From DATATV01 sp035551355 (GTDB taxonomy: Bacteria; Actinomycetota; Actinomycetes; Mycobacteriales; Pseudonocardiaceae): DNA of 51,515 bases. The DNA lies in assembly GCA_035551355.1 (NCBI GenBank), contig DASZNF010000075.1, forward strand, positions 1 to 51,515, in the 5' to 3' direction. The notes under the pieces were generated by a model. That model did no database searches, was not told where the DNA came from, and saw nothing but the letters and a program-made list of their open reading frames with translations. The translations under genes and the position numbers were made by a program. This document shows, piece by piece, positions 41,169 to 49,630 of the stretch; the stretch's first letter is position 1; every line of letters starts with the position of its first letter.

Positions 41169-42133
41169 CAGTGCCTCGGCCCCCGGTCGCGGCGGCGGGC
41201 CGCGGGCAGCGGCACCACCTCGACATCGTTTGCCACCACGGTGTTGCTGATGGTGCCGATGCCCTCCACGGTCAGCGTGACCACATCGCCCGCGGACAAC
41301 GGCGCCGGTTCCCGAGTGCCCGCGCGGCCCCAGATCTCGGCCAGGCAACCACGTCCGCAGGTGCCCGAGCCGAGTACGTCGCCCGGTTTCACCCAGGTGC
41401 CGCGGGAGGCGTAGGCGACCAACTCGTCGAAGGTCCAGGACATGCTGGCCGCCGAGTCCTTGCCCAGTACCTGCCCGTTGAGTTCCACCGTGACGGTCAG
41501 GTCCAGGAACCCCTCGGCGTCGCGCAGGTGTTCCAGTTCGTCGGCGGTGACCAGGCACGGGCCGAGCGTGTTGGCGCTGTCCTTTCCTTTGGAGAAGCCG
41601 AGTCCGAGTTCCTTCTCCGGGCGTTGCAGGTCGCGGGCGGACCAGTCGTTGAAGATGGTGTAGCCGATGATGTGCTCGCGGGCCTGCTCGGGCGTCAGAT
41701 CGTGGCCCTCGGTGCCGACCACCGCGCCGATCTCGGTCTCGAAGTCGAACACCTGACACCGCGGCGGAATCGGCACCTCGTCGTAGGGACCGATGACCGC
41801 GTGCGGGTTGGTGAAGTAGAACGCCGGGTTGGGATACCAGACCTCGGGCACGTGCTCAAGGCCGTCCAGTGCCTTGGACACGCCCTCGATGTGCGCCTCG
41901 AACGCCACGAAGTCCCGGATGGTGGGCGGCCGGAACGGGGCCAGCAGCCGCACCTCCTCCAGGGCGGCCGCGGCCGGCCGGGCCAACGCTGCCTCGCCGG
42001 TGGCGCGCAGCCCGGCCGGGCCGCGGCCGATCGCATCGAGTACCGTGGTGCCCGATGGCAGGGGGTGGATCCGTTGCCCGGCAAGGACTCCGGCCGCCTC
42101 GGCGCCGCCATGAACGTAGGTCACGAAGCGCAT
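41168..42133 (-). CDS. fumarylacetoacetate hydrolase family protein
   Basis: A 321-residue FAH-fold enzyme, more like true fumarylacetoacetase or 2,4-diketo acid hydrolases than the neighbour at 38124. It has RDFVAFEAHIEGVSKAL, the metal-binding VFDFETEIGAVVG, FNDWSARDLQ, GFSKGKDSANTLGP and GDVLGSGTCGRGCL. The ATG at 42133 follows TAGCGT by six bases with no Shine-Dalgarno. It forms an operon with the SDR. Two FAH-type genes within 5 kb suggest consecutive or alternative hydrolysis steps. Confidence 0.88.
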   Translation of the reverse strand: MRFVTYVHGGAEAAGVLAGQRIHPLPSGTTVLDAIGRGPAGLRATGEAALARPAAAALEEVRLLAPFRPPTIRDFVAFEAHIEGVSKALDGLEHVPEVWYPNPAFYFTNPHAVIGPYDEVPIPPRCQVFDFETEIGAVVGTEGHDLTPEQAREHIIGYTIFNDWSARDLQRPEKELGLGFSKGKDSANTLGPCLVTADELEHLRDAEGFLDLTVTVELNGQVLGKDSAASMSWTFDELVAYASRGTWVKPGDVLGSGTCGRGCLAEIWGRAGTREPAPLSAGDVVTLTVEGIGTISNTVVANDVEVVPLPAARRRDRGPRH

Positions 42134-42139
42134 GGCGCA

Positions 42140-42145
42140 ACGCTA
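42140..42145 (-). promoter_or_regulatory. -10 hexamer of a leaderless promoter
   Basis: TAGCGT followed by six bases and the ATG of the FAH-SDR operon. Confidence 0.5.
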
Positions 42146-42215
42146 CGGTCGGCCGCGCCCGGCGGGGAAATGGAAACCGCTGATGGCGGACATGCCCAGC
42201 GCCGATGCCCGTGCC

Positions 42216-43805
42216 TCATTCGGCCATCGCCTGCGCGGGCGCGGCGGTCGCGGCCTTCTTGGCCGGGCGGATCACCACGAAGCTGATCACCGCGCCGACC
42301 AGCGAGGCGATCCCGCATACCACGATCCCCGTGGTCAGCCCGTGTTGCAGGGCCAGCGCCCCGGCGTTGTAGATCTTCTCGGTGTCCGGGCCGAAGTTGG
42401 CCGACACCACCGCAAGTGGCCCGCCGCCCTTGAGCGCCCCACCGGCCTCGGCCTGCTGCGCGGCGGTCAGTCCGGCCTGCTGGAACTGGCCGCCCATGGC
42501 CGAGGCAGCGGTGTCCAGCAGCACCGCGCTGATCACCGCGGGCCCGAGCACCTGGCCGAACTCGCGGACCAGGCTGGTGCCGGCACTGGCCATCCCGGCC
42601 AGTTCGACCGGGACCGCGTTGACCGCGGCCGCGGTGAGCGAGGAGACCACCAGGATGAAGCCGATGCCCAGCAACAACGCGGGCACGATCAGCGGAGTCA
42701 GCGAGGTGGCGGAGATGGGCAGCGAGGCGAACCAGAACTGCCCGACCGCCAGCGGAAGCAGGCCGCCGATGAGCAGCCAGCGCGGGTTGACCTGACGCAG
42801 CAACCGGGACAGCACCGGGGCCAGGAGCAACGGGATGACTTGCACCAGCACGAACGGGAACGCGGTGCGCAGACTGCTCTGGTGCTGCACCACGCCGATC
42901 CGGATGCTCACCGAGTACGCGGTGCCGATGAAGCCCAGCATGCCGACCAGGGCCACCCCGGCCGCCCCGGCGAACGCGGGGATGCGCAACAGGCTCAGCT
43001 TGAACATCGGCGAGGGCGAGCGCAGTTCGAAGAACACGAACGCCACCAGGAACACCACGGCGATCACGAACGCCACGATCACCGCGGGCGCGCTCCAGCC
43101 GATGCTGGAGCCCTGCAGAATCCCCCACAGCAGGCTGAACAGCGCCACCGCGACGGAGATCTGGCCGGGCCAGTCCAGCCGCCGGCCGGCCGGCGCCCTG
43201 GAGTCGGTGATCGCGAACTGGTTGACCACCGCGACGATCACGCCGACCACCATCGGGATCACGAACACCACGCGGAACGAGGCGACCGTGCCCAGCCAGC
43301 CGGACAGCAGTGGGCCGATGGCCGAGGCGATGGACAGGCTCAATGCCCAGCGGGCCAACGCTTTCGCCCGCGCGGCCGGTTCCGGGGTGCCGGCCGCGAC
43401 CACCGCCAGCGAGGACGGGAACAACGCGGCCGCGCCGATGCCGGCCAGCGCCTGGCCCAGCCACATGATCTGGATCGACCCGGCGATCACGTCGACCAGG
43501 TTGCCCACGGCCAGCAGCAGCGCGCCGAACACCAGCAGTCGCTTGCGGCCGAACAGATCGCCAAGCAGGCCGAAGTTCAGTTCCAGGATCGCGGTGGGCA
43601 GGATGAACGCCGAGGTGACCCAGGCCAGTTGCGAGCCGGACGCGCCGAACGCGGCCTGGATGTCGCCGTTGATGGACGAGGGCAAGGTCAGGCAGAGTTG
43701 GGCAACCGCAACCGAGAGACAGGCCGCGACCAGCGTGGCCCGGTTCAGCCGGGCGCCGGGCGAATCGCCCGCCTGCCCGCCGTCGACTGAGGATTGTTCG
43801 ACCAT
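42216..43805 (-). CDS. MFS transporter of the DHA2 (EmrB/QacA) type
   Basis: A 529-residue membrane transporter with about fourteen helices. Diagnostic stretches are the loop GDLFGRKRLLVFG between helices 2 and 3, LGQALAGIGAAALFPSSLA and the motif-C-like IASAIGPLLSGWLG. It would export or import small molecules by proton antiport. The start at 43805 has AAGGAG upstream. It lies next to the FAH-SDR operon on the same strand but behind its own leader; a link to that pathway is plausible only by position. Confidence 0.88.
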   Translation of the reverse strand: MVEQSSVDGGQAGDSPGARLNRATLVAACLSVAVAQLCLTLPSSINGDIQAAFGASGSQLAWVTSAFILPTAILELNFGLLGDLFGRKRLLVFGALLLAVGNLVDVIAGSIQIMWLGQALAGIGAAALFPSSLAVVAAGTPEPAARAKALARWALSLSIASAIGPLLSGWLGTVASFRVVFVIPMVVGVIVAVVNQFAITDSRAPAGRRLDWPGQISVAVALFSLLWGILQGSSIGWSAPAVIVAFVIAVVFLVAFVFFELRSPSPMFKLSLLRIPAFAGAAGVALVGMLGFIGTAYSVSIRIGVVQHQSSLRTAFPFVLVQVIPLLLAPVLSRLLRQVNPRWLLIGGLLPLAVGQFWFASLPISATSLTPLIVPALLLGIGFILVVSSLTAAAVNAVPVELAGMASAGTSLVREFGQVLGPAVISAVLLDTAASAMGGQFQQAGLTAAQQAEAGGALKGGGPLAVVSANFGPDTEKIYNAGALALQHGLTTGIVVCGIASLVGAVISFVVIRPAKKAATAAPAQAMAE

Positions 43806-44150
43806 TGCCCGCTCCTTCGACGTCGAAGTCCGCGGCGATTCATCCCGCCGAGAGCAGGATCGTCGCAATGCGCGGGGCCGGAGTGGTAGCGGCGCTCCTG
43901 TATGCCATGTATCGGTGGGGGCTATGCCGAGCGCGGGTGCGGACCGGACCCGATCACCATAACCGGCGTTGACCAGGTGCGTACCTCCGACGTACGCACG
44001 GATGCGCGGGCCGGACGACCCCGTTGGGCGAAACTCGGGCGTTCGCCGCACGGACCGTGTTCGGGCCGCACCCGATCGGCGGCATCGCGGCCCAACAATT
44101 CGTCCGCGCATCGTGGTTCAATTTCAGGGGCCGACCGAGGAGCAATTGAT
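43806..44150. promoter_or_regulatory. divergent intergenic region with an operator-like palindrome
   Basis: A 345-bp region between the MFS gene (minus) and the membrane-protein gene (plus). GTGCGTAC at 43977-43984 pairs with GTACGCAC at 43992-43999 across a seven-base spacer. A TTGACC at 43969-43974 lies directly before it and could be a -35 box. This looks like a repressor site, for example of the TetR or MarR type, but no regulator gene is adjacent. Confidence 0.5.
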
Positions 44151-45140
44151 ATGACCCGCCAGGACAAGATCCTCATATCCCTGCTCGCCGCCGTTGCCAT
44201 AGTCGTCCCACTCGCGATCGGATTCGGTCTGCACTGGGTGTTGTGGCAATCCGTTCTGCTGATCTTGTGCCTACTCGTCGTGGTGTTCTTCATCGCCCGC
44301 AGAATTGATTTCAATCGGGGCCAGGAACGACTGAGGGAGATCATGCAGCCGCCGCCCGCCGCCGCGCCCGCCCAGGCGAAACCGGCCGCCGACGAGCACC
44401 GCTCCACCCCCGCGCACAACCCGCCCGCCTATCCCACCTCGCCCATCTCCGCGATGTCGCTGGCCAGCGCGCAGATGGACTACCGATTCGTGTTCAGCAC
44501 GACGGTGCACTGGCGGCCGATATCGTCCTCGGTCGCGCCGCCGCACGCGAATCTGTCCGCGCTGGCCGGCAACGCGATCATCGGCCGGGCCTATGAAATC
44601 ACCCGGCTGGAGCAGCCGGCTGATTACGAGATCGTGGAACACAAACTGAATGCCGAACTCGGCCGCATTGTGCCGGACCGCACCGGGCAGGTGGAGAATT
44701 GGGCCGTTCAGGTGACTCTCACCCTGCCCGCGGCCGATATCGAGCGGTTGCACAAGTTGTCCGAGGTGCGCAAGAACGAACAGGTATGGGAGCACGAGCG
44801 TAATCACGAACGCAGCCGGCGGGCGTATCTGGCCGAGGATGTGCTGAAATCTCCGGGCAGCGCGATCGTGTGGTGGCTGGCCCGTGACTTCAGCCAGGTG
44901 CGCGAGACGGTCGCGCTGATCGGCACGCTGGCCCAGTTGTCCGCCGCGGCCAACAACACCGAGGTGCCCGAACTGTTCCGGCCCATGGTGGAGCGCGCCG
45001 GAAATCCAGCCGTGCCACCGGGATTCGACCCGTTGATGCTACTGCCCTCGCCCGATCTGCCCGAGGCCCGCAACGGTTCACTTGAACCGCCGGGCTCCTG
45101 GCGGCCACAGCACCGCACCAGCGACCCGGACCGGCCCTGA
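44151..45140 (+). CDS. uncharacterised membrane-anchored protein
   Basis: A 329-residue protein I do not recognise. Two adjacent hydrophobic helices (about 7-48) are followed by a basic stretch (ARRIDFNRGQERL), a Pro/Ala-rich linker (about 65-100) and a soluble domain to about residue 285. The domain contains FVFSTTVHWRPI, NAIIGRAYEITR, a charged helix (RKNEQVWEHERNHERSRRAYLAEDVL) and SAIVWWLARDFSQVRETVALIGTLAQLSAAANN, and the end is Pro-rich. The helical middle may form coiled coils or self-assemble. GAGGAG precedes the ATG. Function unknown. Confidence 0.7.
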   Translation: MTRQDKILISLLAAVAIVVPLAIGFGLHWVLWQSVLLILCLLVVVFFIARRIDFNRGQERLREIMQPPPAAAPAQAKPAADEHRSTPAHNPPAYPTSPISAMSLASAQMDYRFVFSTTVHWRPISSSVAPPHANLSALAGNAIIGRAYEITRLEQPADYEIVEHKLNAELGRIVPDRTGQVENWAVQVTLTLPAADIERLHKLSEVRKNEQVWEHERNHERSRRAYLAEDVLKSPGSAIVWWLARDFSQVRETVALIGTLAQLSAAANNTEVPELFRPMVERAGNPAVPPGFDPLMLLPSPDLPEARNGSLEPPGSWRPQHRTSDPDRP

Positions 45141-45164
45141 GCCGGTTTCTGAGGGCTCGCCGAC

Positions 45165-46457
45165 TCAGTCGGTGAGTAACTCGGCGGCGCGGTAGGCCAG
45201 CGCGGTCAGCGGGGCGTCCAGGTCGCCGGAGGGCGGCAGCGGCAGCGCGGCCGCGTCCACCACCCGCAGTCCGCGGATCCCGCGCACCCGCAGGTCGGCG
45301 TCCAGCACATCGTCCAGGTGCGGGCCCATCGCGGCGGTGCCGACGATCTCGCCCGCCCGGTGGTCCGGCGTCGCGTCGGTGACCACCCGCCCGGCCAGCG
45401 GCCCGGCCGCGACCAGTTCGCGCATCCGGCGCAGGATCGCCGTGCTGGTGGCCCGGTCGGCCGCGGTGCCGAAGTAGTTGTGCAGCACGTCCAACGGCGC
45501 GTCCGGGTCGGCCGAGGTGATCGACACCGAGCCGGTGCTCTCCGGCCGCAGCGCGTAGCCGACGCACACCAACTCGGTTTCCCGTTGCGCGACAAGGATT
45601 CGCGCGTCCGGCCGGTCCAGTTCGGGCGAGGTGCGGAACAACCCGAGCAGCGGGGTGGGCCGGGGCTTGCGTCGCCAGGGCAGGCCGCGCACCTGCGGGG
45701 TGGTCAGCGGGCAGCACAGCAGCACCCCGCGTTGCTCGCGCATCCGGGTGCCGACTCCCGGCCGGTCGGCCAGCACCGGCACGCCTGCGGCGCGCAGCAC
45801 CGCGGCCGGGCCCAGCCCGGACAGCTGCAGGATGCGCGCGGTGCCCAGGCTGCCCGCGGCCAGGATGACCTCCCGGCTGGCCCGGTGGTCGGCGATCCGG
45901 CCCGCGTGCCGGGTGCGCACGCCCACCGCCCGGTCCCGTTCGATGAGCACCTGGTCGGCCCGGGAGTTGACGGCCACCGTCAGGTTGGGCCTGCGTCCGG
46001 CCCGGCGGAGTCCGGCCGCCGCCGGGCTGCGGCCGTGGGCCCGGGCCAGGGTGGTCGGGGCGAGGCCGAGCCGGTCGGCCTCGCTCTCGTCCGGGTCCTC
46101 GGTCCGGCGCCAGCCCAGCGTCTCCCCCGCGGCCAGCACGTCTTCGGCCAGCGGGTCGGGCGGACCGGGCTGGGTCAGCGCAAGGTCCTCGGCTTCGGCC
46201 CGGGTGAACACCGGGCCCATGGTGTCCCAGCCCCAGCCGGGATTGCCGAGTTTCTCCCAGTCGTCGTAGTCGGCCGGGGCGCCGCGGTGGTGGTACGCGG
46301 CCTGGGTCGGATCGGCCACGCGCCGTCGGGCCTGCCGGCTCGGGCGGGCCGTCGCCTCGATCAGCAGCACCCGGGTGCCACGCTCCGCCGAGAGCCGGTT
46401 GGCCAGCGCGCCACCCGCCCGACCACCACCAACGACGATGAAGTCGAACTCAGCCAA
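45165..46457 (-). CDS. GMC-like FAD oxidoreductase with altered active-site motifs
   Basis: A 430-residue protein, shorter than typical GMC enzymes (500-550). The FAD fold is clear: FIVVGGGRAGGALANRLS at the start, ILAAGSLGTARILQLSG in the middle and LRVVDAAALPLPPSGDLDAP at the end. The usual HPVGTC motif reads EIVGTA, so the catalytic His is replaced, and the SGNTNAP Asn is Asp. It may be a degenerate or non-oxidase member. No ATG fits; the TTG at 46457 has GGAG eight bases upstream, which makes it the best start. The frame continues upstream without homology. Confidence 0.78.
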   Translation of the reverse strand: MAEFDFIVVGGGRAGGALANRLSAERGTRVLLIEATARPSRQARRRVADPTQAAYHHRGAPADYDDWEKLGNPGWGWDTMGPVFTRAEAEDLALTQPGPPDPLAEDVLAAGETLGWRRTEDPDESEADRLGLAPTTLARAHGRSPAAAGLRRAGRRPNLTVAVNSRADQVLIERDRAVGVRTRHAGRIADHRASREVILAAGSLGTARILQLSGLGPAAVLRAAGVPVLADRPGVGTRMREQRGVLLCCPLTTPQVRGLPWRRKPRPTPLLGLFRTSPELDRPDARILVAQRETELVCVGYALRPESTGSVSITSADPDAPLDVLHNYFGTAADRATSTAILRRMRELVAAGPLAGRVVTDATPDHRAGEIVGTAAMGPHLDDVLDADLRVRGIRGLRVVDAAALPLPPSGDLDAPLTALAYRAAELLTD

Positions 46458-46623
46458 CCGGAAACTCCGTTCTGGTTCCCCCGACTCGGTGATCGCGGTG
46501 ACCGATCGTAATCGATCGACAGGCGGCTGTGACCACGGGTGGAGCGGTCCGGGATCCCGCCGCGCGCGGCGCGCCAACCCGCATACCAAGATCAATCACA
46601 CAATTCCGTTACGCCCAACCATC

Positions 46624-46653
46624 TTCACTCGAATGGGTTAGCCCAGATAGGGT
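46624..46653 (+). promoter_or_regulatory. promoter before the conservon leader ORF
   Basis: TTCACT at 46624-46629 and TAGGGT at 46648-46653 are 18 bases apart; seven bases later an ATG (46661) opens a short ORF. Confidence 0.6.
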
Positions 46654-46660
46654 ACGACGA

Positions 46661-46717
46661 ATGATCGCGGCTACGGTGCGCATTACGCGCGCCGGCAACA
46701 CGGGAAGACCGGTGTAG
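46661..46717 (+). CDS. possible 18-residue leader peptide of the conservon
   Basis: A short ORF, MIAATVRITRAGNTGRPV, begins with an ATG seven bases after a -10 box and so would be translated from a leaderless transcript. Its TAG stop (46715-46717) directly abuts the ATG of the kinase-like gene (46718), so ribosomes ending here could restart. The larger gene has no strong Shine-Dalgarno of its own. The peptide is basic and has no recognised motif. It may equally be an untranslated leader. Confidence 0.45.
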   Translation: MIAATVRITRAGNTGRPV

Positions 46718-49159
46718 ATGAGATCGGGTAGGTGGCGCTTGCTGGGCCGGACCATCCGTGTCCGAGTGCTGGCCATCGTGATCATCCCGAGCCTCGCGCT
46801 GCTGGTCATCGGCGCCGGCGCGGCGGCTTACCTGGTACATCAGGGAAACACCGCGCAGAACTGGGCCGATCAGGTGCGCCGGGACGTGCCGTTGGGCGTG
46901 CAGTTCACCACCCGGGTCGACGAGGAGCGCAGGCTGTCCATGCTGCGCCTGGCCGGGGACGGCCCGGACAGCGCCAACCTGGACAACGAGCGCAAGCTGG
47001 TCGACCAGACGCTGGCCCAGCTGCGCGTCACCGCCCCGCCGCTGATCGACCTGAATTCCGACACGGTGCACCAACTGTCCGAAATCCGATCCTCGGTCGA
47101 TTCCACCGAGCTTTCCACCGGCCAGGCCTACGACTACTACAACAGCCTCACCGCCCTGGTGGAATCCGGACTGCGCACGCTGGCCCGGGCCGCGCCGGAC
47201 GCGGCCAGCGCGGCCGAGGTGTCCACCGCGATCGACCTCTACGGCGTGGCCGAGGCGATGTCCCAGGGCAACGCGCTGGCCGCCAGCACGGTCGTCGCGA
47301 CCGGCCTGGACGACAACGACCTCGCCGAGTACTCCCAGCAGGTCGGGCACTACCACATGGAATTGATGGCGCTGCTGCCCCGGCTGACCGCCGACGAGCA
47401 GGCCTACGCCGCCACGCTCACCTCTTCCAGTGCCTGGCAGCAGCTCTCGACCATGGAGACCGCGCTGATCCAGCGCGGCGCCAACGCCGGCAAACCGGTC
47501 ATCGGGCAGCTGCCGCTGACCATGTCGGCCTGGCAGACCGACGCCGGCCAGGTCAGCGCGGCGTTGATCAATCTGTGGTCCCAGCACCACGAGTACGCAC
47601 TGGGCCTGGCCGCCGCCGCGGGCCACCAGACCTACCTCAACTCGCTCTACGCGGGCGCGGCCATCCTGGTCCTGGTGATCATCTCGCTGCTGATCGGCGC
47701 CCGGGTGGCCGGGCGGCTCATCCGCAAGCTGCGCGACCTGCGCGGACAGACCCTGGAACTGGCCACCGACCGGCTGCCCGGCATCGTGGACCGGCTGCGC
47801 GCGGGCGAGAAGGTGGACATCGACGCCGAACTGCCCGCCCTCGACTTCGGCCAGGACGAGGTCGGCCAGGTGGCCCGGGCGTTCAACCGGGCCCAGCGCA
47901 CCGCGATCGCCGCCGCGGTCGGCGAGGCCAACGCCCGGGAGGGCATCCACGCGGTGTTCCTGAACATCGCCCACCGCAGCCAGGTGGTGGTGCACCGGCA
48001 ACTGGCCGTGCTCGACAAGGCCGAGCGCAATCAGGAGGACGCCAACCAGCTGGCCCTGCTGTTCCAGCTCGACCACCTGGCCACCCGGGCCCGCCGCAAC
48101 GCGGAGAACCTGATCATCCTGGGTGGCGAGCAGCCTGGTCGCAAATGGCGCAATCCGGTGTCGCTGCTGGAGATCGTGCGCGGCGCGGTGGCCGAGACCG
48201 AGCAGTACGCCCGGGTGCGCACCGGCCCGCTGCCCCAGGTGCACCTGATCGGCGCGGTGGTCGCCGACCTGGTGCACCTGCTGGCCGAGCTGGTGGACAA
48301 CGCGACCACGTTCTCCCCGCCGGACTCCCACGTGGTGGTGCGCGGCAAGGGCGCGGCCGAGGGGATCGTGCTGGAGGTCGAGGACCACGGGCTGGGCATC
48401 GGCGAGCCGGAACGCGACCGGCTCAACGAGCTGCTGCGCGAGCCCCCGGACTTCGGCGTGCGGGCGCTGTCCGACGACTCCCGCCTCGGCCTGTTCGTGG
48501 TGGGCCGGCTGGCGGCCCGGCACGACATCACGGTCACCCTGACCGAATCGGCCGACGGCGCCAAAGCCGTGGTGCTGCTGCGCTCCACCCTGATCGCGTC
48601 CACTGTGGACGAACGTCCGGCCGACCGCGCGGACGAGCCGTCCCCGGCCGAGCGCACCGCCGAACTGCCCCGGCGGCGGCGCCGGCTGCCGCCGCCGGAA
48701 ACCGCGACACCGGCCGCGGCGCCGGCACCCGGGCCCGCGTTCACACCGGTGTCCTGGCCGGCCGAGGAGCCCGCGGCCCAGCCCGAGCAGTCCGCGCCCA
48801 CCCCGGCCGTCGAGGCCGAACCGGTGGCGCCGGCCGCGCCGCAGGCCGCGACCGCGGCGGCCGAACCGGTGCCGCCCGAGGCGAAGACGATTGAACAGCC
48901 CCGAATCCGGGACGCCGAGCCCGCGCCGGACGCGGATCACACCACCAACTCCGGCGGGCTGCCCCCGCTGCCCCGCCGCCGCAAGCAGGCCAGCCTGTCC
49001 CCGCAGCTGGCCACCGACCGGCCGGAATCGCCCGAGACCGCCGGTCCGGACGACGACCTGGCCGAACCGGTGACCCACCGCTCCGCGGAGCAAGCGCGCA
49101 ACACGATGACCGCGTTCCAACGCGGCACCCGCCGGGCCCGGGACGAACCGGATCCGTAG
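46718..49159 (+). CDS. cvnA: conservon histidine-kinase-like sensor (CvnA type)
   Basis: An 813-residue membrane protein. Helix 1 is at about 15-37, a large extracytoplasmic nitrate/nitrite-sensing-like helical region spans 40-305, helix 2 lies at about 310-332, a HAMP-like linker follows, and then the kinase core. The ATP lid and N box are readable: ELVDNATTFSPPDSHV near 524, EDHGLGIGEPERDRLNELL and SRLGLFVVGRLAARHDI. In place of a clear H box there is FLNIAHRSQVVVHRQLA. The last 180 residues are Pro/Ala/Glu-rich and disordered. In Streptomyces, conservon proteins assemble at the membrane and control development or antibiotic production; phosphotransfer is not established. Confidence 0.9.
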   Translation: MRSGRWRLLGRTIRVRVLAIVIIPSLALLVIGAGAAAYLVHQGNTAQNWADQVRRDVPLGVQFTTRVDEERRLSMLRLAGDGPDSANLDNERKLVDQTLAQLRVTAPPLIDLNSDTVHQLSEIRSSVDSTELSTGQAYDYYNSLTALVESGLRTLARAAPDAASAAEVSTAIDLYGVAEAMSQGNALAASTVVATGLDDNDLAEYSQQVGHYHMELMALLPRLTADEQAYAATLTSSSAWQQLSTMETALIQRGANAGKPVIGQLPLTMSAWQTDAGQVSAALINLWSQHHEYALGLAAAAGHQTYLNSLYAGAAILVLVIISLLIGARVAGRLIRKLRDLRGQTLELATDRLPGIVDRLRAGEKVDIDAELPALDFGQDEVGQVARAFNRAQRTAIAAAVGEANAREGIHAVFLNIAHRSQVVVHRQLAVLDKAERNQEDANQLALLFQLDHLATRARRNAENLIILGGEQPGRKWRNPVSLLEIVRGAVAETEQYARVRTGPLPQVHLIGAVVADLVHLLAELVDNATTFSPPDSHVVVRGKGAAEGIVLEVEDHGLGIGEPERDRLNELLREPPDFGVRALSDDSRLGLFVVGRLAARHDITVTLTESADGAKAVVLLRSTLIASTVDERPADRADEPSPAERTAELPRRRRRLPPPETATPAAAPAPGPAFTPVSWPAEEPAAQPEQSAPTPAVEAEPVAPAAPQAATAAAEPVPPEAKTIEQPRIRDAEPAPDADHTTNSGGLPPLPRRRKQASLSPQLATDRPESPETAGPDDDLAEPVTHRSAEQARNTMTAFQRGTRRARDEPDP

Positions 49160-49216
49160 GCCGGCGCACCCGGCCCAACCAAGCACTGAACGAAGATCGG
49201 AGCGAGCAGCGACGTC

Positions 49217-49630
49217 ATGGTCAAACCCAATGCGAGCGAGCTGGACTGGTTGCTCGACGAACTGGTTCGCCGCATCGTCGGCGCCCAGCGCGCCGTGGTG
49301 CTCTCCGCCGACGGCCTGCTGGTCGGCAAGTCGCAGAGCCTGACCCGCGAGGAGGGCGAGCACCTCTCCGCGATGGCCTCGGCGTTCCAGAGCCTGGCCC
49401 GGGGCGTGGGCCGGCAGTTCGGCGGCGGTCAGGTGCGCCAGACCGTGGTGGAGCTGGAGCACACCTTCCTGGTGGTGACCGCGGCCGGGCAGGGCTCCTG
49501 CCTGGCCCTGCTGACCACCGAGGACGCTGACATGGGCATGGTCGCCTACGAGATGAACCTGATGGTCAAACAGGTCGGGATGTACATGGTCAGCGCACCG
49601 CGCAACCCACGGGCGCCCGGCACGCCATGA
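49217..49630 (+). CDS. cvnB: roadblock/LC7-domain protein (CvnB type)
   Basis: A 137-residue MglB-like protein, second gene of the conservon. The roadblock fold is visible in ELDWLLDELVRRIVGAQRAVVLSADGLLVG, with later FLVVTAAGQGSCLALLTT and MVAYEMNLMVKQV. By analogy it would dimerise and act as a GTPase-activating or binding partner for the fourth gene. It lies 57 bases after cvnA, with GGAGCGAGC upstream, and overlaps the next gene as ATGA. Confidence 0.92.
   Translation: MVKPNASELDWLLDELVRRIVGAQRAVVLSADGLLVGKSQSLTREEGEHLSAMASAFQSLARGVGRQFGGGQVRQTVVELEHTFLVVTAAGQGSCLALLTTEDADMGMVAYEMNLMVKQVGMYMVSAPRNPRAPGTP

Noticed and set aside
46625..49462. 945-residue minus-strand ORF opposite cvnA
   Set aside because: Shadow of the conservon gene; His/Gly/Arg-rich with no family signature.
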